Part shown: piece by piece, positions 19,087 through 26,387 of the stretch
Layout of the letters: the number at the start of each line of letters is the position of its first letter
Numbering within the stretch: position 1 is the stretch's first letter
Source: Erysipelatoclostridium sp. An173
Lineage (GTDB): Bacteria > Bacillota_I > Bacilli_A > Erysipelotrichales > Coprobacillaceae
Assembly (NCBI RefSeq): GCF_002160495.1
Contig: NZ_NFKR01000008.1
Coordinates: 35,966 to 99,965, forward strand
Direction of reading: 5' to 3'
DNA length: 64,000 nt
Made by a program: the position numbers and the translations under genes
The notes under the pieces: generated by a model
Database searches by the model: none
What the model saw: the letters and a program-made list of their open reading frames with translations, nothing else
What the model was told of the DNA's origin: nothing

Positions 19087-19452
19087 TTACAGATTAACTA
19101 ATAGAATTTGATGGACAACATCAAACTTTGCTGAAAATTTAACACACTTATTATTTTCCAAATCAAAGCCATAACTATTAGCTAAATCACTTATAAAATT
19201 TTTGTTTGAAATACGGCCATAGCTTTTTCCAATAGAAATTCGATGCAATTGATCTTCAGGGTATATTTGCTCGTTAATTTCTTTCTTTTTTACTGGCTTA
19301 ATTCCTAAAACATTATTTTTTCGATCAATTCCTAATAAAACATATTCCACATCTTCAAAATGACGACATGCCGCTTTATTTAATGTTAAGTTTGTACTAT
19401 AGATAGTAACTGTTTTTTTGGCAATATCATTAGTTGACCATTCAAATTCCAT
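19087..19452 (-). CDS. hypothetical protein, possibly first gene of the NfeD/SPFH operon
   Basis: About 121 residues starting MEFEWSTND. The ATG at 19450-19452 has AAAGGA at good distance; upstream codons in frame lack a site. No signal peptide or membrane segment. The pattern LNKAACRHFEDVEYVLLGID followed by a Lys-rich IKPVKKKE suggests a small alpha/beta domain. Ends 15 bases before the NfeD gene on the same strand. Family not recognised. Confidence 0.6.
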   Translation of the reverse strand: MEFEWSTNDIAKKTVTIYSTNLTLNKAACRHFEDVEYVLLGIDRKNNVLGIKPVKKKEINEQIYPEDQLHRISIGKSYGRISNKNFISDLANSYGFDLENNKCVKFSAKFDVVHQILLVNL

Positions 19453-19699
19453 AAGTATCATCCTTTCTATTAATATTATATTATAAAAATTATTTTTATT
19501 CAATAATATTACATTATAAAATCAAAAATATAATTCACTATTATAACATGATTTTTTAAATTGAACACAAAAAATCTATTTTTATCCCATTAAATCAAAA
19601 TAATATTATAAAGACAAAGGTAATTAGTCATAGTATATCTAGTTAAATTTTGTCAAAATTAATAGTATGACTACTGCTATAAATTGGGGATTATAGTCT

Positions 19700-19728
19700 T
19701 TTACAACTATGGGCGATTGGGGTATAAT
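19700..19728 (+). promoter_or_regulatory. sigma-A promoter
   Basis: TTTACA (19700-19705), 17-base spacer, TATAAT (19723-19728). The expected start of transcription is almost at the ribosome site of the lipoprotein gene, giving a very short leader. Confidence 0.8.
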
Positions 19729-19744
19729 GACTTAGAGGTGTAAT

Positions 19745-20209
19745 ATGAAAAAATTAATTAAATTAACAATGATGTTCATTTTGGCAATTACAGTAGCGGG
19801 TTGTCAAGAAAAACGAGAATATACCGATACTTATACGCTACATTATTTTTATTTAGAAAGCTGTCCTAATTGTCAAAATTTTACCGAAAATGGTTTACCA
19901 CTAATTGAAGAAGAGTTTGGTGATCATATGAAAATTGTTAAGTACAATATGGATGATCGTAATACTATTAATGAAGTAAAAGCAGCCTATGATAATTTTG
20001 TTAATAATATTATTGATTTTAATCAAGATGATTATGGCTTTGGTCCATTTTTAGTTTTAGAAGGGTACTATGCTCAATTAGGGGTTGAAGATGTTGATAA
20101 ATACTTAGATAATCTAATTGCTGCGGTATCAGGAGAAAAATTAAGTGAACCTGGCGAAATTGAAACATATTATTATTTCAATGACGGATTAGTCAAATCA
20201 GAAAATTAA
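19745..20209 (+). CDS. thioredoxin-fold lipoprotein
   Basis: 154 residues. Signal peptide with lipobox TVAGC (Cys at residue 20), then a short thioredoxin-like domain with the redox motif CPNC (about 39-42) and a cis-Pro candidate in GPFLVLEG near residue 100. Predicted to be anchored on the outer face of the membrane and to act on extracytoplasmic disulfides. Followed after 13 bases by deoD, probably one transcript. Confidence 0.85.
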   Translation: MKKLIKLTMMFILAITVAGCQEKREYTDTYTLHYFYLESCPNCQNFTENGLPLIEEEFGDHMKIVKYNMDDRNTINEVKAAYDNFVNNIIDFNQDDYGFGPFLVLEGYYAQLGVEDVDKYLDNLIAAVSGEKLSEPGEIETYYYFNDGLVKSEN

Positions 20210-20222
20210 GGAGGAATATGAC

Positions 20223-20924
20223 ATGGCAACACCACATAATCAAGCCAATCCTGGTGAAATTGCTAAAACAGTTTTAATGCCTGGAGATCCTTTGCGGGCT
20301 AAGTTTTTAGCAAATACTTATTTAGAAAATGTTAAGGAATTTAATACTGTTCGTAATATGTTAGGTTATACAGGAACATATAAAGGAAAAGAGGTTTCAA
20401 TAATGGGTTCTGGTATGGGAATGCCTTCAATGGGAATCTATTGTCATGAATTGTATAGCCAATATGGGGTAGAAAGCATTATTCGAATCGGTTCATGCGG
20501 TTCTTTGAAAAAGGATATTAAATTAAGAGATATTATTATTGTTCAAGGTGCTTGTACGGATTCTAATTTTGCTCATCAATATGAATTGCCGGGTACTTAT
20601 AGTGCTATTTCTAGTTTTGATTTATTAGAAAAAGCGGTTAATGAAGCCCGTAAAAAAGATGCAGCGTTTCATGTTGGGAATGTTATTTCATCAGATATTT
20701 TTTATCATGCTGACAAAGATAGTGGCGCTAAATGGGCTTCAATGGGATGTTTAGGAGTAGAAATGGAGTCTTATGCACTATTTGCAACTGCAGCTTATTT
20801 TAATAAAAAAGCGATTACTTTATTAACAGTTTCTGATTCTTTGGTAAGTGATGAAATCACAACTGCTAAAGAAAGAGAAAAAACATTTACTACCATGATG
20901 AAAATTGCTTTGGAGATTGCTTAA
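20223..20924 (+). CDS. deoD: purine nucleoside phosphorylase, DeoD type
   Basis: 233 residues, exact size of the hexameric bacterial enzyme. Opens TPHNQANPGEIAKTVLMPGDPLRAKF in outline: the His and the GDPLRAK phosphate-binding loop are present. IRIGSCGSL near 86, MGCLGVEMESYALF near 177 (Glu for ribose binding), LLTVSDSLVSDE with the catalytic Asp near 204. Phosphorolysis of purine (deoxy)nucleosides for salvage. The next gene starts on the last base of its stop codon. Confidence 0.97.
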   Translation: MATPHNQANPGEIAKTVLMPGDPLRAKFLANTYLENVKEFNTVRNMLGYTGTYKGKEVSIMGSGMGMPSMGIYCHELYSQYGVESIIRIGSCGSLKKDIKLRDIIIVQGACTDSNFAHQYELPGTYSAISSFDLLEKAVNEARKKDAAFHVGNVISSDIFYHADKDSGAKWASMGCLGVEMESYALFATAAYFNKKAITLLTVSDSLVSDEITTAKEREKTFTTMMKIALEIA

Positions 20925-21547
20925 TGAAACAAAAATTTGCCTTTTTTGATTTTGATGATACTTTAATTCATGGCGATTCAGGACGGGCCTTACTTGGCTA
21001 TTATTTAAAAAAACATCCCTTAGCTTTTTGGCGTTTGTTTAAAGTTGGGATTTTGTTTGTTTTATATTTAATAGGTATTGTGAGTTTTCAAAAGGCTAAA
21101 AGTGCCTGGTTATTTCCGATGGATAAATTAAATGATGATGAAATTAATGATTTTTATCAAAAATGTTTAGTTCCGCTCTATTATGATAATGTAATTAAGG
21201 AATTAAAACAAAAAAAAGAAGCTGGATATTTAGTGTATATTTGTTCAGCTTCAATAGAGGGATATTTACGGTTTTGTGATTTACCAGTTGATGGGATTTT
21301 AGGAACTAAGACAAAAATAGTTAATGGTAAATATACAAGTGAAATGATTGGTAAAAATTGTAAAGATGAAGAAAAAGTAATTCGTTTAAATGAGGTTATT
21401 AATAAGTTAGGGGTAGAAATTGATTATGATAATTCGTATGCTTATTCTGATTCTACTCATGATATTCCAATGTTGAAAATGGTTAAAAACCGCATTAGAA
21501 TTAATAAAAAAAATGGAGAAATGACTCCATTTATATTCGAGGAGTAA
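20924..21547 (+). CDS. HAD-superfamily phosphatase, SerB-like IB subfamily
   Basis: 207 residues. Motif I DFDDTLIHGDS at 9-19 (nucleophile Asp9 or 10), motif II ICSAS near 107, motif IV AYSDSTHDIPMLKMV near 171. The helical cap between motifs I and II and the IB-type arrangement resemble small phosphatases of the SerB/CicA group. Overlaps deoD by one base, so the substrate may be a phosphorylated product of nucleoside salvage; this is inferred from position only. Confidence 0.85.
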   Translation: MKQKFAFFDFDDTLIHGDSGRALLGYYLKKHPLAFWRLFKVGILFVLYLIGIVSFQKAKSAWLFPMDKLNDDEINDFYQKCLVPLYYDNVIKELKQKKEAGYLVYICSASIEGYLRFCDLPVDGILGTKTKIVNGKYTSEMIGKNCKDEEKVIRLNEVINKLGVEIDYDNSYAYSDSTHDIPMLKMVKNRIRINKKNGEMTPFIFEE

Positions 21548-21562
21548 AGGCTCCTCTTTTTT
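21539..21562 (+). terminator. terminator with the stop codon in its loop
   Basis: GAGGAG (21539-21544) pairs with CTCCTC (21551-21556), followed by T6. The HAD gene stop codon lies in the loop. Confidence 0.85.
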
Positions 21563-21761
21563 AATGTCCATCTAAATCGGTAAATAATAACATAATGTTA
21601 ATAATACCGGCAATTCCAACTAGAATATATATTAACATTGATAAAAAGCTATCAACACCAAATAATGTATCAACTAAGTTGAAATTAAATAAACCAATTA
21701 AACCCCAGTTAATGGCACCGATAATTGTTAATGTTAATGCTATCTTTTGTAATATATTCAT
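21561..21761 (-). CDS. DUF378 small membrane protein
   Basis: 66 residues with two hydrophobic helices. The pattern ALTLTIIGAINWGLIGLFNF followed by YILVGIAGI is diagnostic of DUF378. GGAGG precedes the ATG. Function of the family unknown; probably a structural or stress-related membrane protein. Confidence 0.9.
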   Translation of the reverse strand: MNILQKIALTLTIIGAINWGLIGLFNFNLVDTLFGVDSFLSMLIYILVGIAGIINIMLLFTDLDGH

Positions 21762-21809
21762 TATTTAAATCCTCCTTATTAAATTCTATCCAATCTAAAG
21801 TTCTTTATA

Positions 21810-21836
21810 CATATTCTTGTAATTTTTACATATTTT
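21810..21836 (+). promoter_or_regulatory. possible sigma-E promoter of the GerS-like gene
   Basis: CATATT (21810-21815), 13 bases, CATATTTT (21829-21836). Resembles the Bacillus sigma-E pattern (ATATT, about 14 bases, CATACAnT) with a spacing one short and two mismatches. Confidence 0.35.
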
Positions 21837-21854
21837 ATTAGTGGGGGTGTGAAT

Positions 21855-22841
21855 TTGAAAAAAATTTATATTGGTATAGGTGCTATTGTAGTTGTAATCA
21901 TTGCCACGTTGATCTTTTTTAAATTTAAAGATACATCATTAGATAAAACGATTGAAAAGGTAAAGGCTTATGATAAATATACGCTTACTTGTAATATGGA
22001 AATGGTAGAAAATGATGAGTTAAAAAGTTATCTGGTTAATGTAAGTTATTTAAATGAAGATAAAAATGAATATTATAAGGTTGAATTATATGATAAAGCG
22101 TTGAATCAATCACAAATAATTATTAAAAATAGTGATGGGGTTTTTGTTTTAACACCAACGTTAAATCAAATTTTTAAGTTTCAAAGTGAGTGGCCTAATA
22201 ATTCTCCTAAACCATACATTTATCAATCATTGATCGAATTATTAGAAAAGGGCGAAGTAGAAAAAATTAAAGATGGTTATCAAGTAAAATGTGAAGTTCA
22301 ATATCCTAATGATTCTAGAGTGGTTGGACAAGAAATGATTTTTGATAAATCACTAGCACCAAAACAAGTGACAGTTTTAGATAGTGAGGATGCTGAAATT
22401 ATAACTGCAGAATTTACGGAGTTTAAAACTGATGTAAATCTATCTAAAGATAATTTTAATGAAAAAGAAGTCTTACAAAATAGTAAAAGTGAGTATTCAA
22501 GTGCTAGTAGTGAACTACCATTATATCCAATTGCTTTAATGGGTAGTACTTTAGATAGTGAAGAAGTATCAACGATTGATGGAACAACTAACCATATTTT
22601 AAAATTTACTGGTGATAAAAACTTTACTGTTATTGAAACACCAGTAGCAGCAAGTGATGAGATCGTTGTTGAAACAATCGAAGGTGAAGCAATTGATTTA
22701 GCTGATGGGGTTGCCTTTTATAATGAAGGTGAATTAACGATGATGAAATCAGGAATATTATGCAAAGTGTATTCACAGGATTTGAATAAAGATGAAATGG
22801 TAAATGTAATTAGCAGTATGCAAACTTCAAGTTTGAAATAG
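21855..22841 (+). CDS. GerS/LolA-like membrane-anchored protein
   Basis: About 328 residues. N-terminal membrane helix (about 4-23) without a lipobox Cys, then a LolA-like beta domain: YYKVELYDK, the strand pair IIIKNSDGVFVLTPTLNQIFKF, and SLIELLEKGE. This layout matches GerS-type germination proteins and outer-membrane-lipoprotein-sorting-like domains of clostridia. TTG at 21855 is preferred because GGGGGTG sits 6 bases upstream; the GTG at 21849 overlaps that site. The neighbour is alr, as in the gerS-alr2 pair of Clostridioides difficile. Probably acts in the spore envelope. Confidence 0.75.
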   Translation: MKKIYIGIGAIVVVIIATLIFFKFKDTSLDKTIEKVKAYDKYTLTCNMEMVENDELKSYLVNVSYLNEDKNEYYKVELYDKALNQSQIIIKNSDGVFVLTPTLNQIFKFQSEWPNNSPKPYIYQSLIELLEKGEVEKIKDGYQVKCEVQYPNDSRVVGQEMIFDKSLAPKQVTVLDSEDAEIITAEFTEFKTDVNLSKDNFNEKEVLQNSKSEYSSASSELPLYPIALMGSTLDSEEVSTIDGTTNHILKFTGDKNFTVIETPVAASDEIVVETIEGEAIDLADGVAFYNEGELTMMKSGILCKVYSQDLNKDEMVNVISSMQTSSLK

Positions 22842-22876
22842 GGGCAAATGCCTCTACTACATATTTTGGAAAATGT

Positions 22877-22905
22877 TTGAATTATAATAGAGATTGGATT
22901 ATACT
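22877..22905 (+). promoter_or_regulatory. sigma-A promoter of alr
   Basis: TTGAAT (22877-22882), 17-base spacer, TATACT (22900-22905), 17 bases after a weak hairpin (22839-22856). alr can therefore be transcribed without the GerS-like gene. Confidence 0.75.
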
Positions 22906-22927
22906 AGAGGGTGCAAAGGAGTAAATT

Positions 22928-24001
22928 ATGAATTTATATCGTGATACATATGCCCAAATTAATTTAAAATATTTAAAAAATAATATTGAAACAACATATA
23001 AAAAATTTAAACGACCTTTAATGGCGGTAATCAAAGCAGATGCTTATGGTCATGGTTATCGTGAGGTTGCTAAATATATAAATGATATTGATTATATAGA
23101 GATGTTTGCTGTGGCAACATTGCCAGAAGCTATTGAGTTGCGGGAACTAGGAATCAAAAAAGGAATATTGATTTTAGGAGCAGTACCAACATTAAAAGAA
23201 GAAATTGATTTAGCAATTAAATATGATATTACTTTAACGATGATATCATTAGAGTACATGCATCATTTAGCTTCGTTAATTGAAGATAAACCGCTTAAAG
23301 TCCATATTAAATTAGATACTGGTATGCATCGTATTGGACTTACAAGCAAAGAAGAATTAGAAGAGTTATTAGCGACGATTGATCGTGATAAGTTTATTTT
23401 AGATGGTATTTTTACCCACTATGCGACAGCTGATGGGGAAAAAGAGGCTTTTGATAAACAGCGAGCATTATTCTATGAATTGGTAAAAGGTCATGAATTT
23501 AAATATATTCATTGTTGTAATAGTGCGGCAATGACATACCATCATGATACTGGTTCGAATTTAGGGAGAATTGGTATTGTAATGTATGGATTGGATCCAG
23601 CTGGAAATGAAACTGATGAGTATAAACAAGTAATGTCATTATATTCTAAAGTATCAATGGTTAAACTTATTAAAAAAGGTGAGCGAGTAGGTTATGGGTT
23701 AACTTACCAAGCTGAAAATGATGAATATATTGCGACAGTTCCAATTGGTTATGCTGATGGTTTGATTCGTAAAAATCAAGGACGTAAAGTATATATTAAT
23801 GGTAATTATTATGAAATCGTAGGTCGTATTTGTATGGATCAAATGATGGTTAGAGTTGATGAAACAGTTCATTCTGGTGACCAGGTCGAAATATTTGGTG
23901 ATCATATTTCTTTAGCGAGCATGGCTAAAGATTTAGAGACAATACCATATGAGATTGTTTGTTTAATTTCTAAAAGAGTTGAACGCGTTTATATAAAATA
24001 A
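22928..24001 (+). CDS. alr: alanine racemase
   Basis: 357 residues. Lys36 in AVIKADAYGHG binds pyridoxal phosphate; the second catalytic base is the Tyr in RVGYGLTYQ near 255. LDTGMHRIG near 128 and GRICMDQMMV near 300 are family signatures. Interconverts L- and D-alanine for peptidoglycan, and may also remove L-alanine as a germinant if spore-associated. AAAGGAG precedes the ATG. Confidence 0.96.
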   Translation: MNLYRDTYAQINLKYLKNNIETTYKKFKRPLMAVIKADAYGHGYREVAKYINDIDYIEMFAVATLPEAIELRELGIKKGILILGAVPTLKEEIDLAIKYDITLTMISLEYMHHLASLIEDKPLKVHIKLDTGMHRIGLTSKEELEELLATIDRDKFILDGIFTHYATADGEKEAFDKQRALFYELVKGHEFKYIHCCNSAAMTYHHDTGSNLGRIGIVMYGLDPAGNETDEYKQVMSLYSKVSMVKLIKKGERVGYGLTYQAENDEYIATVPIGYADGLIRKNQGRKVYINGNYYEIVGRICMDQMMVRVDETVHSGDQVEIFGDHISLASMAKDLETIPYEIVCLISKRVERVYIK

Positions 24002-24009
24002 AGATGATA

Positions 24010-24035
24010 AGCAGATAAATTAATCTGCTTTTTAT
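24010..24035 (+). terminator. alr terminator
   Basis: AGCAGAT and ATCTGCT pair around a 6-base loop, followed by TTTT. Confidence 0.85.
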
Positions 24036-24055
24036 AATGAAAAGGAGCGAAGATA

Positions 24056-24712
24056 ATGAATAAAATACCTGCTCCTAATGAAATATTTCCTAATGAATAT
24101 AAAACATCATGTTTCATTAAAAATGTAATAACAGCACCTAATATTATAGTAGGTGATTATACATATTATGATGATTCTGTTGCCCCAACTGAATTTGAGA
24201 AAAATAATGTTTTATTTAATTATCCGGAATTTGGAGATAAGTTAATTATTGGTAAGTTTTGTTCAATTGCTTCAGGAACTAAATTTATTATGGGTTCTGC
24301 TAATCATCGACTTGGCAGTGTTACTACTTACCCATTTAATGTTTTTGGTGGCAGTTGGCAAGAAAATACGCCAGATCATATGTCGCAATTGCCTTTTAAA
24401 GGTGATACTGTCATTGGTAATGATGTTTGGATTGGTCGTGAAAGCATTATTATGCCAGGTGTAAAAATTGGTGATGGGGCCATTATTGCAGCGTATTCAG
24501 TTGTTACTAAAGATGTTGAACCTTATAGTGTCGTTGGTGGAAATCCAGCCCGCTTTATCAAAAAAAGATTTAATGATGAATTGATTGAATTGTTGTTAGA
24601 GTTTAAATGGTGGGATTTACCGCCAGAAAAGTTAGTTGCGGCTTTACCGTTGCTTTGTGATTTTGATTTGGAAAAAGTAACTAAAAAGATAGAAGAAATG
24701 ATTGAGCAGTAA
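24056..24712 (+). CDS. Vat/CatB-type hexapeptide-repeat O-acetyltransferase
   Basis: 218 residues. Left-handed beta-helix repeats: [39 protein letters not shown] in outline, and [39 protein letters not shown] carries the catalytic His of xenobiotic acetyltransferases. Length and motif order match streptogramin A (Vat) and type B chloramphenicol acetyltransferases; KWWDLP near the C terminus is also typical. Uses acetyl-CoA. Whether it confers resistance here cannot be told; many chromosomal members act on other hydroxylated substrates. No mobile element flanks it. Confidence 0.88.
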   Translation: MNKIPAPNEIFPNEYKTSCFIKNVITAPNIIVGDYTYYDDSVAPTEFEKNNVLFNYPEFGDKLIIGKFCSIASGTKFIMGSANHRLGSVTTYPFNVFGGSWQENTPDHMSQLPFKGDTVIGNDVWIGRESIIMPGVKIGDGAIIAAYSVVTKDVEPYSVVGGNPARFIKKRFNDELIELLLEFKWWDLPPEKLVAALPLLCDFDLEKVTKKIEEMIEQ

Positions 24713-24713
24713 T

Positions 24714-24793
24714 AAAAAAGTTACAATGAAAAATGAAATGAACCCGATTATTTAAATAAAGGAAGTTCATTTCAAAACCATTGTAACTTTTTT
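24714..24793. terminator. two-tier inverted repeat, bidirectional terminator
   Basis: Outer stem: 24714-24728 pairs exactly with 24779-24793 (15 bp, A-run and T-run at the ends). Inner stem: TGAAATGAAC (24734-24743) pairs exactly with GTTCATTTCA (24765-24774). Unusually long for a terminator between convergent genes. Confidence 0.8.
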
Positions 24794-25212
24794 TATTCAA
24801 ACAGCTTTGATAATCGATAATATGATAATGAACCTGATTTACTTGATTCAACTTTACCATCTTTATAAACAATTGTTTGTGGTACAGTGGCATCAGTAAT
24901 GTCAAGTTTTTCTTCTAACCAGTTTGCATAATCAGTATCTTCAGAAATATCAACATAATATAAAGTATCCCCAAGATGTTCTTGCAAGTATTGACTCATA
25001 GTTTGTTGATATGATTGAGTTGTAGTGTCAGTATTATTACCAATAACGACAACGAAACTATCATCATCCTTAACTTTTTCTACTAGTTCGCTTTGAGAGA
25101 TAGTTGTATAGTCGTTAAAAAAGATATTATGGTAAACATAAAGCCCGATAAAAACAACTAATACAATTCCAAAGACGCTAATTTCTTTCCAAAATTTTTT
25201 TATTTTTTTCAT
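24793..25212 (-). CDS. membrane-anchored thioredoxin-like protein without CxxC
   Basis: About 139 residues. Single N-terminal membrane helix (about 10-30), then a thioredoxin-like domain: FVVVIGNNTDTTTQSY in place of a CxxC loop, LYYVDISEDTDY, VPQTIVYKDGK with the cis-Pro. Resembles the bacteriocin transport accessory/PedC-like group, but both redox Cys are absent, so it is not a disulfide oxidoreductase. ATG at 25210-25212 is chosen because GGAGG lies 7 bases upstream. Confidence 0.75.
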   Translation of the reverse strand: MKKIKKFWKEISVFGIVLVVFIGLYVYHNIFFNDYTTISQSELVEKVKDDDSFVVVIGNNTDTTTQSYQQTMSQYLQEHLGDTLYYVDISEDTDYANWLEEKLDITDATVPQTIVYKDGKVESSKSGSLSYYRLSKLFE

Positions 25213-25272
25213 AATTAGCCTCCAATAAATACTATTATATAATAACAAAAATATTTACTAAAAACAACTAAT

Positions 25273-25299
25273 AAAAAGGGATATGGCAACCATATCCCT
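25273..25299 (-). terminator. galE terminator
   Basis: AGGGATATGG and CCATATCCCT pair around CAA; the T-run lies on the minus strand (A-run at 25273-25277 on plus). Confidence 0.88.
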
Positions 25300-25310
25300 C
25301 TAAAATAGTT

Positions 25311-26309
25311 TTATTTATGTTTTAATGCATAATTCCATGTGTCGCGACACATATCTTCAATTCCTCTAGTTGCAACCCAGTCAAGCTCTTCTTTTGCTCT
25401 AGTAGGATCTGCGTAGCAAGTAGCGATATCTCCAGGACGACGATCTTTGATTTCATATTTAACTTTAACGTTATTTACTCGTTCAAAAGTTTTTACTAAA
25501 TCAAGAACACTATAACCAGTACCAGTACCTAAATTACAAATGTGAACACCAGGAGCTTGATAATGCTCAAGTGCTTTTACATGTCCTTTAGCTAAGTCAA
25601 CGACATGAATATAATCACGGACTCCAGTACCATCATGAGTATCATAATCATCACCGAAAACACCTAAACATTCTAATTCACCAGTAGCTACTTTCATGAT
25701 ATATGGCATTAGGTTGTTAGGAATTCCTTTTGGATCTTCACCTAATAAACCAGATTCATGAGCACCGATTGGATTAAAATAACGTAATAGTGATACTGAC
25801 ATATCAGGACAAGCATGTTGGACATCGGTTAAAATTCTTTCCATCATGGCTTTACTAGTACCATAAGGATTAGTAGTATCACCTAATTTACAATCTTCTG
25901 TAATTGGTACGGTTTCAGGATCACCGTAAACTGTTGCACTTGATGAAAAGACGATTTGATTAACATGATATTTTTTCATCATTTTACTAACAATTAATGT
26001 AGTCATTAAATTATTAGTATAGTATTCAATTGGTTTTTGAACTGATTCACCAACAGCTTTAAAGGCAGCACAGTGAATAACCGCATCAATTTTATTTTCT
26101 TTAAAAACTGCCTCAGTTTTTGCTTCATCTAAAATATTAAATTCATAAAACTTTGCTTCTTTTCCCGTAATATCTTTGATATATCCTAATACTTCTGGTT
26201 TTGAGTTAGAAAAATCATCAATAACAATGACCTCATGACCAGCTTCTAATAATTCAACACAGATATGGCTACCGATATATCCAGTACCACCAGTAACTAA
26301 AACATTCAT
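25311..26309 (-). CDS. galE: UDP-glucose 4-epimerase
   Basis: 332 residues. Rossmann motif GGTGYIGSH at 7-15, VIDDFSNS, SSSATVYG with the catalytic Ser near 124, and YGTSK (YxxxK) near 149. LRYFNPIGAHESG and GTGVRDYIHVVDLA are GalE signatures. Interconverts UDP-glucose and UDP-galactose for galactose use and envelope glycans. Monocistronic between terminators. Confidence 0.96.
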   Translation of the reverse strand: MNVLVTGGTGYIGSHICVELLEAGHEVIVIDDFSNSKPEVLGYIKDITGKEAKFYEFNILDEAKTEAVFKENKIDAVIHCAAFKAVGESVQKPIEYYTNNLMTTLIVSKMMKKYHVNQIVFSSSATVYGDPETVPITEDCKLGDTTNPYGTSKAMMERILTDVQHACPDMSVSLLRYFNPIGAHESGLLGEDPKGIPNNLMPYIMKVATGELECLGVFGDDYDTHDGTGVRDYIHVVDLAKGHVKALEHYQAPGVHICNLGTGTGYSVLDLVKTFERVNNVKVKYEIKDRRPGDIATCYADPTRAKEELDWVATRGIEDMCRDTWNYALKHK

Positions 26310-26387
26310 AAAATACCCCCATCCTTTTTTTCTATAATAGCATTTTTATTTCTTTAATTAAAGTATAGAAATGTTATTTTAATCTTA

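Noticed and set aside
24249..24464. Hydrophobic 71-codon frame inside the Vat-type acetyltransferase gene
   Set aside because: Same strand, different frame within a well-supported gene, no ribosome site.
24056..24712. Acquired streptogramin or chloramphenicol resistance gene
   Set aside because: The family fits, but base composition is like its neighbours and no mobile element is near; a housekeeping xenobiotic acetyltransferase is equally likely.
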